A stretch of DNA of 64,000 bases. Source: Rhodanobacter sp. A1T4 (lineage in GTDB: Bacteria; Pseudomonadota; Gammaproteobacteria; Xanthomonadales; Rhodanobacteraceae). The notes under the pieces were generated by a model. The model was not told where the DNA came from and did not search any database. It saw nothing but the letters and a program-made list of their open reading frames with translations. Location of the stretch: contig NZ_JACHCP010000012.1 in NCBI RefSeq assembly GCF_014207185.1, positions 1-64,000 of the forward strand. Reading direction: 5' to 3'. Every line of letters begins with the position of its first letter. Position 1 is the first letter of the stretch. Positions 54,856 to 64,000 of this stretch are shown piece after piece. Both the position numbers and the translations under genes were made by a program.

Positions 54856-54972
54856 GCAAGTCTCCCGTGCGGTGAATCGATTTAATGAGTTGAAGTGTAA
54901 CGCCCGGCCACAGCAATGGCAGCGGCCTTTACATAGGCCATTCAGGCGCAGATAGCCAAAGAATGCGATGAC

Positions 54973-55539
54973 TCAGGTACGCGGCAAGGTCACGCCCTGC
55001 TGGCCCTGATACTTGCCGCCGCGGTCCTTGTAGCTGGTTTCGCATTCCTCGTCGGACTCGAGAAACAGCATTTGCGCCACACCCTCGTTGGCGTAGATGC
55101 GGGCGGGCAGCGGCGTGGTGTTGGAAAACTCCAGCGTCACATGGCCCTCCCACTCCGGCTCCAGCGGCGTGACGTTGACGATGATGCCGCAACGCGCATA
55201 GGTGCTCTTGCCCAGGCAGATGGTCAGTACTTTACGTGGGATACGGAAGTATTCGACTGTCCGCGCCAACGCAAAGGAGTTGGGCGGAATGATGCACACG
55301 TCTGCCGTCACATCGACGAAGCTGCCCGCGTCGAAATGCTTGGGGTCGACGATGGTCGAATTGATATTGGTGAAGATCTTGAATTCGTTGGCACAACGCA
55401 CGTCATAGCCGTAGCTCGACGTGCCGTACGAGACCAGTTTCTGGCCGTCACGCAGCTTGACCTGACCGGCCTCGAACGGCTCGATCATGCCGTGCTGCTC
55501 GGCCATGCGGCGAATCCACTTGTCGGGTTTGATGCTCAC
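54973..55539 (-). CDS. dcd: dCTP deaminase
   Basis: Deaminates dCTP to dUTP for thymidylate supply. The 188-residue trimeric enzyme has the Dcd/dUTPase motifs, the [18 protein letters not shown] core and the catalytic [21 protein letters not shown] region. GTG start ([15 protein letters not shown]). mrp-dcd proximity is usual in Xanthomonadales. Confidence 0.95.
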   Translation of the reverse strand: MSIKPDKWIRRMAEQHGMIEPFEAGQVKLRDGQKLVSYGTSSYGYDVRCANEFKIFTNINSTIVDPKHFDAGSFVDVTADVCIIPPNSFALARTVEYFRIPRKVLTICLGKSTYARCGIIVNVTPLEPEWEGHVTLEFSNTTPLPARIYANEGVAQMLFLESDEECETSYKDRGGKYQGQQGVTLPRT

Positions 55540-55611
55540 ACACGCTCCAGTCGTCGTAACGGATGCGACGCAGGCCTCGGCCTGGTCTTAAGTTGCCCAA
55601 AATACCATGTC

Positions 55612-55631
55612 GCGCGCCACAGCTGGCGCGC
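55612..55631 (-). terminator. Hairpin between the FMN reductase and dcd genes
   Basis: Perfect 8-bp GC-rich arms GCGCGCCA / TGGCGCGC with loop CAGC lie immediately after the FMN reductase stop. No T-run follows on the minus strand until TATTTT about 8 bases away, so termination is uncertain. Confidence 0.4.
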
Positions 55632-56168
55632 TCATTCCCGCAGCAGTGCCCGGCACAAGGCGTTCAGTGCGTCACGCAAGCCCTTGCAGAACGAGTCGTT
55701 GGCCAGGATGCTTTCGACCTCGCAACCTACGCCCGGCAAGGGAATCGTCACGCAAGACGAATCCAGCAACCGCGCGGACATGGTCTGCAAAACTTCCCGC
55801 AGCGCAGCCGACGCGTGGTGCGAGCGCGCAGAGGTATTCAGCAGCAGCACCGGTTTGCCGGGAAACTCCAGACTGCCCACCAGCCAGTCCAGCAGGTTCT
55901 TGAACGCACCAGGGATGCCATGCGCGTATTCGGGACAAGCGATCAACAACGCATCACTGCTACCAACGGCAGCGCGCAATGCCTGCACCGAGGCAGGCAA
56001 GGGATCGACTTCGTCATCGGGATTGAATAGCGGCAACTGAGCCAGGCCGTCATACATATCCAGCGCCAGTGTGTTGGGTGCAAGCTGCCGTGCTGCCAGC
56101 AGCAACGAGGTATTGCCGGATCTTCGCCGCAAACTGCCCGACAGGCACAGTACGCGCCACTCTGCCAC
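55632..56168 (-). CDS. NADPH-dependent FMN reductase family protein
   Basis: A 178-residue flavodoxin-like oxidoreductase. The FMN phosphate loop is SGSLRRRSGNTSLL, the second loop ACPEYAHGIPGAFKNLLDW. The start is a GTG at 56168, 2 bp after the mrp stop, with AGGGGGC upstream. Quinone, azo or chromate reductases belong to this family; the physiological substrate is unknown. Confidence 0.9.
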   Translation of the reverse strand: MAEWRVLCLSGSLRRRSGNTSLLLAARQLAPNTLALDMYDGLAQLPLFNPDDEVDPLPASVQALRAAVGSSDALLIACPEYAHGIPGAFKNLLDWLVGSLEFPGKPVLLLNTSARSHHASAALREVLQTMSARLLDSSCVTIPLPGVGCEVESILANDSFCKGLRDALNALCRALLRE

Positions 56169-56170
56169 GC

Positions 56171-57259
<1,089 letters not shown>

Positions 57260-57417
57260 TGAATATATGCAATTGGAAAGAGAGACAGCCAATTATGCCA
57301 GCCGGCGCTGCACAACCGTCACGGATGTGAACGATGGGTCTTTGCGCAGTGCAACTTGACCACCTCGTGGAGGCTGGTCAGTCTTGATCCATACGCTTTC
57401 GTACGGGAGGAAATACC

Positions 57418-57885
57418 ATGAAGCAATTGTTCCGCATCGCATTCGCTACTGGCCTGTTACTAGCCGCCGGTGCGGCACTGGCCGCCAACGACTCACCAGT
57501 TGGCAAGTGGAAACAGATCGATGATGTTTCGGGCAAGCAAAAATCGGTCATCGAAATCACCGACAACGGCGGCGAACTGCAGGGCAAGGTCTTGCAGGTG
57601 ATGAACCTGTCACCGGAAGAAATCAGCAAGGGCGGCGAACATCCGAAATGCGTGCTGTGCGAAGGCTCCCGCAAGGATCAGCCGGTCGAAGGCATGACCA
57701 TCATGTATGGCGTCAAGAAAGATAGCGATGTATGGGACGGCGGCAAGATCATCGATCCGAAAACCGGCAAGGTCTACAAGGTCAAGCTCACGCTCGACAG
57801 CGGTGGCCAGAAGCTCGACGTGCGTGGCTATATCGGCTTCTCGCTGCTCGGCCGCTCGCAGACCTGGTTCCGTCTAGCGGAATGA
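57418..57885 (+). CDS. DUF2147 periplasmic protein
   Basis: A 155-residue secreted protein with signal peptide (about 1-22, ending AALAAN). The DUF2147 beta domain has SPVGKWKQIDD and GRSQTWFRL. A cysteine pair CVLC lies near residue 79-82. Ribosome site GGGAGGAAA is strong. A hairpin (57357-57380) lies in the leader. Function unknown; often described as membrane or envelope stress-related, which I cannot verify here. Confidence 0.9.
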   Translation: MKQLFRIAFATGLLLAAGAALAANDSPVGKWKQIDDVSGKQKSVIEITDNGGELQGKVLQVMNLSPEEISKGGEHPKCVLCEGSRKDQPVEGMTIMYGVKKDSDVWDGGKIIDPKTGKVYKVKLTLDSGGQKLDVRGYIGFSLLGRSQTWFRLAE

Positions 57886-57928
57886 TCGTCTGGGCCTCCG
57901 GGTCCGTGTAAACAACCGGCTTCACGAT

Positions 57929-57960
57929 AAACCCCATGCGAATTGTCGTATGGGGTTTTT
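57929..57960 (+). terminator. Intrinsic terminator after the DUF2147 gene
   Basis: AAACCCCATGCG pairs with CGTATGGGGTTTT (one G-T pair) around a 6-base loop, followed by TTTTT. Convergent DeoR-type gene ends just downstream, so it may serve both. Confidence 0.85.
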
Positions 57961-57991
57961 ATTGGTTCCTCTCGCGACATGCTATCGGTTC

Positions 57992-58786
57992 TTAGCTGCT
58001 GACAGCATCCGCCCTGTGCACCGCGACCCCGCGCGCGCTGAATACCAATCGGCTTGCGCGATCCACAGCATGTTCGATCACCAGATGTTGTATCTCCTCG
58101 ATGTTGGCTATCTGGTGCGTTGCGGCCGAACCCAGTTTTTCCTGCGTGACTACCACTACCGTTTCGCCGCTGGCTTCGATCATTGCGCGCTTCAGCAACG
58201 CCTCTTCGCTGTCGAAGCTCCACAGCCCATGTAACGAATCGATGGCGCATGCACCGGGGAAACACAGGTCGGCGCGCACACGGCCAATTTCCTGAATCGC
58301 CTGTGCACCAACGGCAGCCCCGATGCTTGTATCGATGCGTCCACCAATCAGCAAGATCTCGAAGCCTTCGCGATCGATCAGTATCCGCGCGACATCGGGC
58401 GCATTAGTCACCACGGTCAGATCAAAACGCTCAGGCAAGGCAGCGGCAATCGCTGCATTCGTCGAGCCTGCATCAATCAACAACACCTGACCCTGTCGGA
58501 CCAAGGTCACCGCCTTGCGCGCCAGTGCCAGTTTGCGGTTGCCGTGTTCGCTGCGGCGCTGCTTCAGTGGCGTCGATGCAGCCGATAGCGGCAACGCACC
58601 GCCGTAAACACGCTTGCACAGACCCTGCGCCGCCAGTTCACGCAGGTCGCGGCGGACTGAGTCCTCCGACACCTGAAACGTTTCTGCCAGTTCCACCGCG
58701 ACCACGCGACCATGACTGCGCAGGCGATCCAGAATCCACTGCTGACGCTCCTGCGGCAGTGCTTCGTTCGGCATGGTTTTTATCAT
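57992..58786 (-). CDS. DeoR-family transcriptional regulator
   Basis: A 264-residue sugar-type repressor. The N-terminal helix-turn-helix (about 14-60: ERQQWILDRLRSHGRVVAVELAETFQVSEDSVRRDL) precedes the DeoRC sensor domain with phosphate-binding DAGSTNAAIA and VTNAP motifs. The HAD phosphatase gene overlaps its start by 4 bp. Probably an autoregulator of the MFS-HAD-DeoR unit, sensing a phosphorylated sugar or related metabolite. Confidence 0.92.
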   Translation of the reverse strand: MIKTMPNEALPQERQQWILDRLRSHGRVVAVELAETFQVSEDSVRRDLRELAAQGLCKRVYGGALPLSAASTPLKQRRSEHGNRKLALARKAVTLVRQGQVLLIDAGSTNAAIAAALPERFDLTVVTNAPDVARILIDREGFEILLIGGRIDTSIGAAVGAQAIQEIGRVRADLCFPGACAIDSLHGLWSFDSEEALLKRAMIEASGETVVVVTQEKLGSAATHQIANIEEIQHLVIEHAVDRASRLVFSARGVAVHRADAVSS

Positions 58787-59448
58787 GACGTTTCCCCGGT
58801 CGTTATCGGTTCGAGCAAACCGAGCGACGAAAGCTCGCGGCGCAGCGTTGCAGCATCCCGGAACAGCAAAGCACGCATGCCGAGCGCTTTCGCCGCATCG
58901 ACGTGGCGTGCAGTATCGTCGATGTAGACCGCGCGGGCCGGATCGATCCCGCCACGCGTCAACAACAGCTGAAAAATTGCCGGGTCGGGCTTGATCATGC
59001 CCTCGGCACCCGAAACCACGATGTCCTTGAACCAGTCCAGGAAGGCGTAACGCTGGCGGGCGATAGCAAAGGTATCGTGCGACCAGTTGGTCAGCGCGAA
59101 TAGCCGTACACCACGTACACGGAGCGCATCGAGAACGGCCACGGTATCGTCCAATGGGCCGCCGAGCATTTCCTCCCAGCGCTCACGATAGGCGTGAATC
59201 AATGACGCCTGCGCGGGGAACTGCGCACATAACAGTGCGATCGCCTCATCCCATTCGCGGCCTGCGTCCTGCTGCTCGTTCCACTGCGGGCTGCAGATGT
59301 CAGTGAGGAACCGCTCCATCGCCGCCTCATCGGCGAACAACGGGCGGTAAAGATGGCGCGGATTCCAGTCGATCAACACGCCGCCGATATCGAAAATCAC
59401 CGTATCCGGCATCGGCCGTTCTCGTCCGTTGGCAAATGAGTCATTCAT
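58783..59448 (-). CDS. HAD-family phosphatase
   Basis: A 221-residue HAD hydrolase of subfamily I. Motif I is VIFDIGGVLIDWNPRHLY (nucleophile D; the second acid is replaced by G in the DxG variant), with motif III lysine in GMIKPDPAIF and motif IV VYIDDTARHVDAA. The start at 59448 has GAGG upstream; a Met 12 codons later is also possible. Likely substrate is a sugar phosphate or nucleotide connected with the neighbouring MFS transporter. Confidence 0.88.
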   Translation of the reverse strand: MNDSFANGRERPMPDTVIFDIGGVLIDWNPRHLYRPLFADEAAMERFLTDICSPQWNEQQDAGREWDEAIALLCAQFPAQASLIHAYRERWEEMLGGPLDDTVAVLDALRVRGVRLFALTNWSHDTFAIARQRYAFLDWFKDIVVSGAEGMIKPDPAIFQLLLTRGGIDPARAVYIDDTARHVDAAKALGMRALLFRDAATLRRELSSLGLLEPITTGETS

Positions 59449-59477
59449 GGCAATACCTCGAACAGGATAATTGGCGG

Positions 59478-60617
59478 TCAACGACGCACGACGGGGGCGG
59501 ATGCCGCAACCAGCATCAGCAACGCCGCCACGGCGGCCAGCGCGACAGGGAGACTGGTGGCATGGGCGACAAATCCGATCAACGCAGGACCCAGCAGCAG
59601 ACCGGCGTAACCCAAGGCGGTGACTACCGCAATCGACACCGCCGGCGCCACATCCGGCAAACGACCGGCCGCGCTGAACATCACCGGCACCACATTGGCC
59701 GCGCCCAAACCCACCAGCACAAAACCAAGCAAAGCGGTCGCGTGCCACGGCATCAACGCCGACATCAGGAACCCGGCAGCAGCGAGCATGGCGCCGGCAC
59801 GTACCGTCCAAACCGGACCCAGCCACGCAATCAGGCGATCCCCGGTGAGCCGGCCCATCGCCATCGCCACTGAAAAACAGGCATAACCAATGCCGGCAGA
59901 GGCCGCGCTGTAGCCGCGAAAATCTCGCAGCAGCAACGCACTCCAATCCAGCATCGATCCCTCCGCAAGAAAGCTGACGAAGCAAAGCGCCCCCACCAGC
60001 AACAGCAATCCACGCGGCATCCGAAGGGCGAACGATTGCCTGACCGCACGGTTTGCCGTGCGCAACAGACTTGTCTGCTGGCTGATGACGATCAGCGCGA
60101 GCACGGCCGATACCGACAGCGCACAAGCAAATAAAGGCAAACCGCTGGCTAGCATCACGCTCATCCCCGCCGCACCTGCCAGACCACCCAGACTGAAAAG
60201 CCCGTGGAAGCCGGACATTACCGCGCGCCCCTCCAGCCGCTCCACCTCAACCGCATGCGCATTCATGGCAACGTCCACCGCACCGAGCATCGCGCCAAAA
60301 TAAAACAGGCCGATGGCAAGCATCGCGATCGTCTGGACCAGAGCCAGTGCCGGCAGCGCCAGACACATCAAGGCACCAGCGATGCCAATCACCTTGTCAT
60401 TGCCATAGCGACTGGCGAGCCAGCCAATCACTGGCATGGACAACATCGAGCCGCCGCCGAAGGCCAGCAGCACCAGGCCCAGACTCGCATCATCCAGACT
60501 CAGTCGTGCCTTCGCGTACGGCACCATCGGCGCCCAGCTGGCCATGGCCAATCCCGACATCAGAAAGATCATCCGCGTCGCCCGCGTCGCCTTTTGCAGG
60601 GTCGTACGGCCTTCCAT
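59478..60617 (-). CDS. MFS transporter (YbjJ-like)
   Basis: Inner-membrane carrier of 379 residues with 12 hydrophobic segments. The motif GWLASRYGNDKVIG near residue 70 is MFS motif A-like; the region ALVQTIAMLAIGLFYFG follows. Overall it resembles the YbjJ/FucP-related group that often pairs with HAD phosphatases. Substrate unknown. The ATG at 60617 lies 36 bp from a strong dyad, the probable operator. Operon order MFS-HAD-DeoR on the minus strand. Confidence 0.88.
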   Translation of the reverse strand: MEGRTTLQKATRATRMIFLMSGLAMASWAPMVPYAKARLSLDDASLGLVLLAFGGGSMLSMPVIGWLASRYGNDKVIGIAGALMCLALPALALVQTIAMLAIGLFYFGAMLGAVDVAMNAHAVEVERLEGRAVMSGFHGLFSLGGLAGAAGMSVMLASGLPLFACALSVSAVLALIVISQQTSLLRTANRAVRQSFALRMPRGLLLLVGALCFVSFLAEGSMLDWSALLLRDFRGYSAASAGIGYACFSVAMAMGRLTGDRLIAWLGPVWTVRAGAMLAAAGFLMSALMPWHATALLGFVLVGLGAANVVPVMFSAAGRLPDVAPAVSIAVVTALGYAGLLLGPALIGFVAHATSLPVALAAVAALLMLVAASAPVVRR

Positions 60618-60652
60618 CTTCAGCACTTTTATCTCCAATGTTTTCGCTTCAG

Positions 60653-60680
60653 TATGCGTAAACGTATATAAACACGCATA
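60653..60680. promoter_or_regulatory. Dyad TATGCGT-N14-ACGCATA upstream of the MFS-HAD-DeoR operon
   Basis: Perfect 7-bp arms surround an AT-rich centre containing repeated GTTTA-like motifs. It lies 36 bp upstream of the MFS start and about 140 bp from the metG start. It is the likely DeoR-family operator by position. Confidence 0.55.
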
Positions 60681-60818
60681 AACATGCATTGCAACTACTG
60701 TCCATTTATTCGGGCGCGCATCGCTCTTCACTCACACGCGCCGCCTGCAGCAGGAGTAGCACCTGCATGCCATAATTCAGGGCTATCCCGCTATCGAATC
60801 GCCATCATCAAAGCCGCC

Positions 60819-62939
60819 ATGTCCCGTCGCCTGCTTGTTACCCATGCCCTGCCCTACGCCAACGGCCCGCTGCACCTGGGCCATATGCTGGGCTATATCC
60901 AGACCGACATCTGGGTGCGCGCGCAGCGCATGATGGGCAATGAAGTGCATTTCGTGGCGGCGGACGATGCACACGGCACGCCGATCATGCTGGCCGCCGA
61001 GAAAGCCGGCGTGTCGCCAGAGGTTTTCATCGCCGAGATTCGTGCGGGCCATGAAGCGGATTTTTCGGACTTCCATTTCAGCTTCGACCACTACCACACG
61101 ACTCACTCGGAAGAGAATCGCGAGCTGGCTTCGCTGATCTACACCCGGCTGCGCGCGGGCGGCTTCATTGCCAATCGCACCATCCAGCAGCTGTTCGATC
61201 CGGAAAAGGACATGTTCCTGCCGGACCGTTACATCAAGGGCGTCTGCCCCAACTGCGGCACACCCGACCAGTACGGCGACAACTGCGAAAACTGTGGTGC
61301 CACCTACGCGCCCACCGATCTGATCAACCCGTATTCGGTGATGTCTGGTGCCACGCCGGTGCTGCGCGATTCGGAACATTACTTCTTCGAGCTGAGCAAG
61401 TTCGAGCCACTGCTGCGCGACTGGTTCGGCGGCAAGTTCACTGCCGGCAAGCCGGTAGCCAATAGCGGCGTGGTAGCCAAGTTGATGGAATGGCTGGACG
61501 GCGGCCTGAAGGACTGGGACATCTCACGCGACGCGCCCTATTTCGGCTTTCCGATACCCGATGCGCCGGGCAAGTTCTTTTACGTATGGCTGGACGCACC
61601 AGTCGGTTATCTCGCCAGTTTCAAGGCGCTGTGCCACCAGACCGGGCTGAAGTTCGACGATTTCCTCTCGCCCGACAGCACTGCCGAGATGCACCACTTC
61701 ATCGGCAAGGACATCATCAATTTCCACGGCCTGTTCTGGCCAGCGATGCTGCACGGCGCGCAGTTGCGCACACCCACCGCGTTGCACGTCAACGGGTATC
61801 TCTCCATCAACGGCGCGAAAATGTCAAAGTCGCGCGGCACCTTCATCAAGGCGCGCACTTACCTCGATGCCGGCCTGCATCCGGAATTTCTGCGCTACTA
61901 CTTCGCGACCATGCTCAGCGATGCGCCGGTCGATGTTGATCTCGACCTGAAAGCGTTCGAGGAGCGCGTCAATTCGCACCTGATCGGCAAATGGGTCAAC
62001 ATCGCCAGCCGTACTGCGGGCTTCGTACAAAAATATTTCGACGGCAGGCTGGCTGACCACTTTGACGCAGAGGAAGCCGAAATCTGGCGTTTCATAGAGT
62101 CACATTACGATGATGTCTCTAAGCTTTATGAAGACGGGGAGTTCGCTGAAGTCACTCGAAAGTTTGTTCTTATTGCTGACGTCATCAACGGTTACATCGC
62201 CGCCAAGGCACCGTGGCTGATGGCGAAGGACGATAGCCGCCGCGACGAACTGCAACAGGTCTGCACGCTGGCACTCAACGGCTTCCGTTTGCTTGCTGGC
62301 CTGCTCAAGCCGGTGCTGCCCGCCACGGTGGCTGCCGCTGAGCAGTTTCTCGCTGCGCCGATCAGCAACTTCGACGATGCGCGACGTACTCTTTTTGGCC
62401 AGACCATCCAGCCGTTCGAATCGCTGCTCAGCCGTATTGATCCCAAGCACGTCGAGGCGATGGTCGAGGCATCAAAGGAGTCGCTCGGCACATCCAGCGA
62501 ACCTGTCGTCGCGCCAGTAAAGGCAGCGTCCGTCAAAAAGCCCAAGGAATCCAGCAAGCCCATGAGCGATAGCAAGCCAGCCATCAGCGATACCGCCGAT
62601 GCGACGTCAACTATTTCCATCGATGACTTCGCCAAACTCGATCTGCGCATCGGCAAGGTCACCGCCTGCGAATTCGTGGACGGGTCAGACAAGCTGCTGC
62701 GCTTCGAACTGGACGCCGGCACGTTGGGGAAGCGGCAGATCTTCTCCGGCATTCGTGCCGCGTATGCCGAACCGGAAAAGCTGGTTGGCCGCAATGTGGT
62801 GTTCATCGCCAATCTTGCACCGCGCAAGATGCGCTTCGGCCTCTCGGAAGGGATGATTCTTTCGGCGGGTGATGGCGGCAGCGATCTGTTTTTGCTCGAT
62901 GCCGACCAGGGCGCGGCGCCTGGTGCTGCCGTTCGCTGA
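60819..62939 (+). CDS. metG: Methionyl-tRNA synthetase
   Basis: Class I synthetase charging tRNA-Met, 706 residues. ATP motif HLGH (19-22), zinc knuckle CPNCGTPDQYGDNCENCG and KMSKS (334-338) are all present. A linker rich in Lys/Ser precedes the C-terminal tRNA-binding domain (about 599-706: IDDFAKLDLRIGKV). The ATG at 60819 gives MSRRLLVTHALPYANG. Confidence 0.96.
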   Translation: MSRRLLVTHALPYANGPLHLGHMLGYIQTDIWVRAQRMMGNEVHFVAADDAHGTPIMLAAEKAGVSPEVFIAEIRAGHEADFSDFHFSFDHYHTTHSEENRELASLIYTRLRAGGFIANRTIQQLFDPEKDMFLPDRYIKGVCPNCGTPDQYGDNCENCGATYAPTDLINPYSVMSGATPVLRDSEHYFFELSKFEPLLRDWFGGKFTAGKPVANSGVVAKLMEWLDGGLKDWDISRDAPYFGFPIPDAPGKFFYVWLDAPVGYLASFKALCHQTGLKFDDFLSPDSTAEMHHFIGKDIINFHGLFWPAMLHGAQLRTPTALHVNGYLSINGAKMSKSRGTFIKARTYLDAGLHPEFLRYYFATMLSDAPVDVDLDLKAFEERVNSHLIGKWVNIASRTAGFVQKYFDGRLADHFDAEEAEIWRFIESHYDDVSKLYEDGEFAEVTRKFVLIADVINGYIAAKAPWLMAKDDSRRDELQQVCTLALNGFRLLAGLLKPVLPATVAAAEQFLAAPISNFDDARRTLFGQTIQPFESLLSRIDPKHVEAMVEASKESLGTSSEPVVAPVKAASVKKPKESSKPMSDSKPAISDTADATSTISIDDFAKLDLRIGKVTACEFVDGSDKLLRFELDAGTLGKRQIFSGIRAAYAEPEKLVGRNVVFIANLAPRKMRFGLSEGMILSAGDGGSDLFLLDADQGAAPGAAVR

Positions 62940-62954
62940 TCGCCTATTGACCTG

Positions 62955-62988
62955 AAAACCCGGCAGCTTCGGAAGCCGCCGGGTTTTT
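62955..62988 (+). terminator. Intrinsic terminator after metG
   Basis: AAACCCGGC and GCCGGGTTT pair with an inner AGCTTC/GAAGC hairpin, then TTTTT follows. It is placed 15 bp after the metG stop and faces the end of the oxidoreductase gene. Confidence 0.85.
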
Positions 62989-63003
62989 AGAGCCCGTACG
63001 AAA

Positions 63004-63699
63004 TCAGGCTGGGGCAGCAAACGTACCCGGGCTTTTCTCGGTACCTGTCCACTGCGCCGTGCGCTGCCGACTGGCTTCCGCCAATGCCTTGTGGACACCA
63101 TTGGCGTCGTAATCCTTGCAGTAGACGGGAGTGCCGGGCTGCTGGCGCCACGACTCGTCGAGCCCACCTGCATCGATGGCATCAAAACCCAATTGCTCAA
63201 CCAGCTTCAGCGCGGTGGCCTTGCCAGCGGCTTGGTCACCAGCGACGGGCAGAGCGACTCGTCCAAGTGTGCCAGCCGGCGAACCTTTTTCAGCCAGACT
63301 CTTCGCATAAATATTGTTGAACGCCTTGATCACCGGGCGACCAAGCTGCTGCTCGACCCAGCGACTTTCCAGCAATCCACCCTCGATACCCTCGATGCGG
63401 CCATCGCGTTCCCGCGGATAGTAATTACCGGTATCTATCACCACGACATTGTCAGGTACACCTGCAAAAAGATCCTTCGGCAATTCCGGGATTCTGGCTT
63501 GCTGAATGGTCACCACTACAACGTCGCCCGCACGCGCTGCTTCGTGCGCAGTCACGGCGGTAGCGCCGGTCTTTGCTACCACGTCTGCCAGCGACTGGGG
63601 CCCGCGGGAGTTGGCAATAAATACCTGATGACCCAGCTCAGTAAAACGACGAGCCAGCGTTCCGCCGATTTGTCCCGCACCAATAATGCCTATTTTCAT
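63004..63699 (-). CDS. NADPH-dependent F420 reductase-like oxidoreductase
   Basis: A 231-residue Rossmann protein of the F420-oxidoreductase/6-phosphogluconate-type fold. It starts [33 protein letters not shown] and [13 protein letters not shown] mark the family. Three ATGs in a row precede the core; the third (63699) is best spaced from GAGGA. F420 itself is not expected in this bacterium, so an NADP(H)-dependent activity on another substrate is likely. Confidence 0.88.
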   Translation of the reverse strand: MKIGIIGAGQIGGTLARRFTELGHQVFIANSRGPQSLADVVAKTGATAVTAHEAARAGDVVVVTIQQARIPELPKDLFAGVPDNVVVIDTGNYYPRERDGRIEGIEGGLLESRWVEQQLGRPVIKAFNNIYAKSLAEKGSPAGTLGRVALPVAGDQAAGKATALKLVEQLGFDAIDAGGLDESWRQQPGTPVYCKDYDANGVHKALAEASRQRTAQWTGTEKSPGTFAAPA

Positions 63700-63799
63700 C
63701 ATCATTCCTCGTATTGCGAAGGGTCTATGCAATACATGCGGCGATCGCTGTGCAATTCAACCGGCATCGAAGCAGAGCACACATCGCTACAATGCGACA

Positions 63800-64000
63800 G
63801 TGAACATCGATCCCTCTTCCAGTCCGCTCGCCGGCCGCATCGACGCGATCCTGCCGCAGACGCAATGCGAACAATGCGGGTATCACGGCTGCCGACCGTA
63901 TGCCGAGGCGATAGCGCGTGGCGTGGCGCCAATCAATCAGTGCCCTCCCGGCGGGTCTGCCGGTATCGAAAAGCTTGCGGCGCTATTGAATCGACCGGTG
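63800..64000 (+). CDS. RnfB-type ferredoxin protein, partial at window end
   Basis: The first 67 residues are visible. [28 protein letters not shown] and CPPGG match the Fe-S cluster domain of RnfB (C23, C26, C31, C48). It lacks the N-terminal membrane helix of RnfB, so it is the soluble RnfB-like variant. The GTG start is only 7 bp after a TACAAT box (63788-63793), suggesting a leaderless transcript. The gene continues beyond the window. Confidence 0.85.
   Translation, partial: MNIDPSSSPLAGRIDAILPQTQCEQCGYHGCRPYAEAIARGVAPINQCPPGGSAGIEKLAALLNRPV

Overview
The window is a gene-dense chromosomal segment with high-GC codon use. Gene content and order point to a gammaproteobacterium of the Xanthomonadales, most likely Rhodanobacteraceae (Dyella/Rhodanobacter/Luteibacter-like). 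Markers are a complete his operon headed by a TrpR-like YerC gene, fimV-truA-trpF near trpBA-accD, mrp-dcd near metG followed by an rnfB-like gene, long-form HisG and fused HisIE. This placement is inference from content; no similarity search was possible. I saw no insertion sequence, prophage, CRISPR array, tRNA or rRNA.

Layout. 124-7672 (minus): yerC-hisG-hisD-hisC-hisB-hisH-hisA-hisF-hisIE, nearly all genes overlapping or within 20 bp. 8063-10112: OmpR-type response regulator and histidine kinase. 10148-12321: divergent winged-helix repressor and DHA2-type MFS exporter with a perfect dyad between them. 12592-18995: membrane fusion protein, CzcA/CusA-type RND pump, outer-membrane factor and a small lipoprotein. 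19139-19300: a 53-residue ribosomal protein bTHX gene with its own terminator. 19369-21478: zinc block (CDF exporter, MerC-like protein, Zur) with a near-ideal Zur box upstream of the MerC-like gene. 21539-26477: gltX, envelope proteins, a GT4 glycosyltransferase and a PAP2 phosphatase. 26478-26754: a duplicated 48-bp element with DnaA-box-like 9-mers. 26755-31337: accD, trpA, trpB, divergent LysR regulator, trpF. 31334-40929: truA, fimV, asd, a 2-hydroxyacid dehydrogenase, aroC, a GNAT enzyme, prmB, psd. 41101-48057: unknown small protein, lytic transglycosylase, membrane/helical-repeat protein, greB, DUF3025, rimO.

48266-54253 (plus) holds a dienelactone hydrolase, a HIT protein and then a compact run pxpB-pxpC-pxpA-DUF969-DUF979-pcp. 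Together these can release pyroglutamate from peptides (Pcp), possibly carry it across the membrane (DUF969/DUF979 pair, inferred) and hydrolyse it to glutamate (PxpABC). This is the most coherent partly characterised system here. 54379-64000: lipoprotein, dcd, FMN reductase, mrp, DUF2147 protein, a predicted MFS-HAD-DeoR operon with a dyad in its promoter region, metG, an F420-reductase-like oxidoreductase and the start of an orphan RnfB-type ferredoxin gene cut by the window end.

The best leads are the pyroglutamate module with its paired DUF969/DUF979 membrane proteins, the Zur-box/MerC/CDF arrangement, the YerC-his operator candidate, and the repeated DnaA-box-like element upstream of the accD 3' end. 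All promoter, operator and terminator calls were read by eye.
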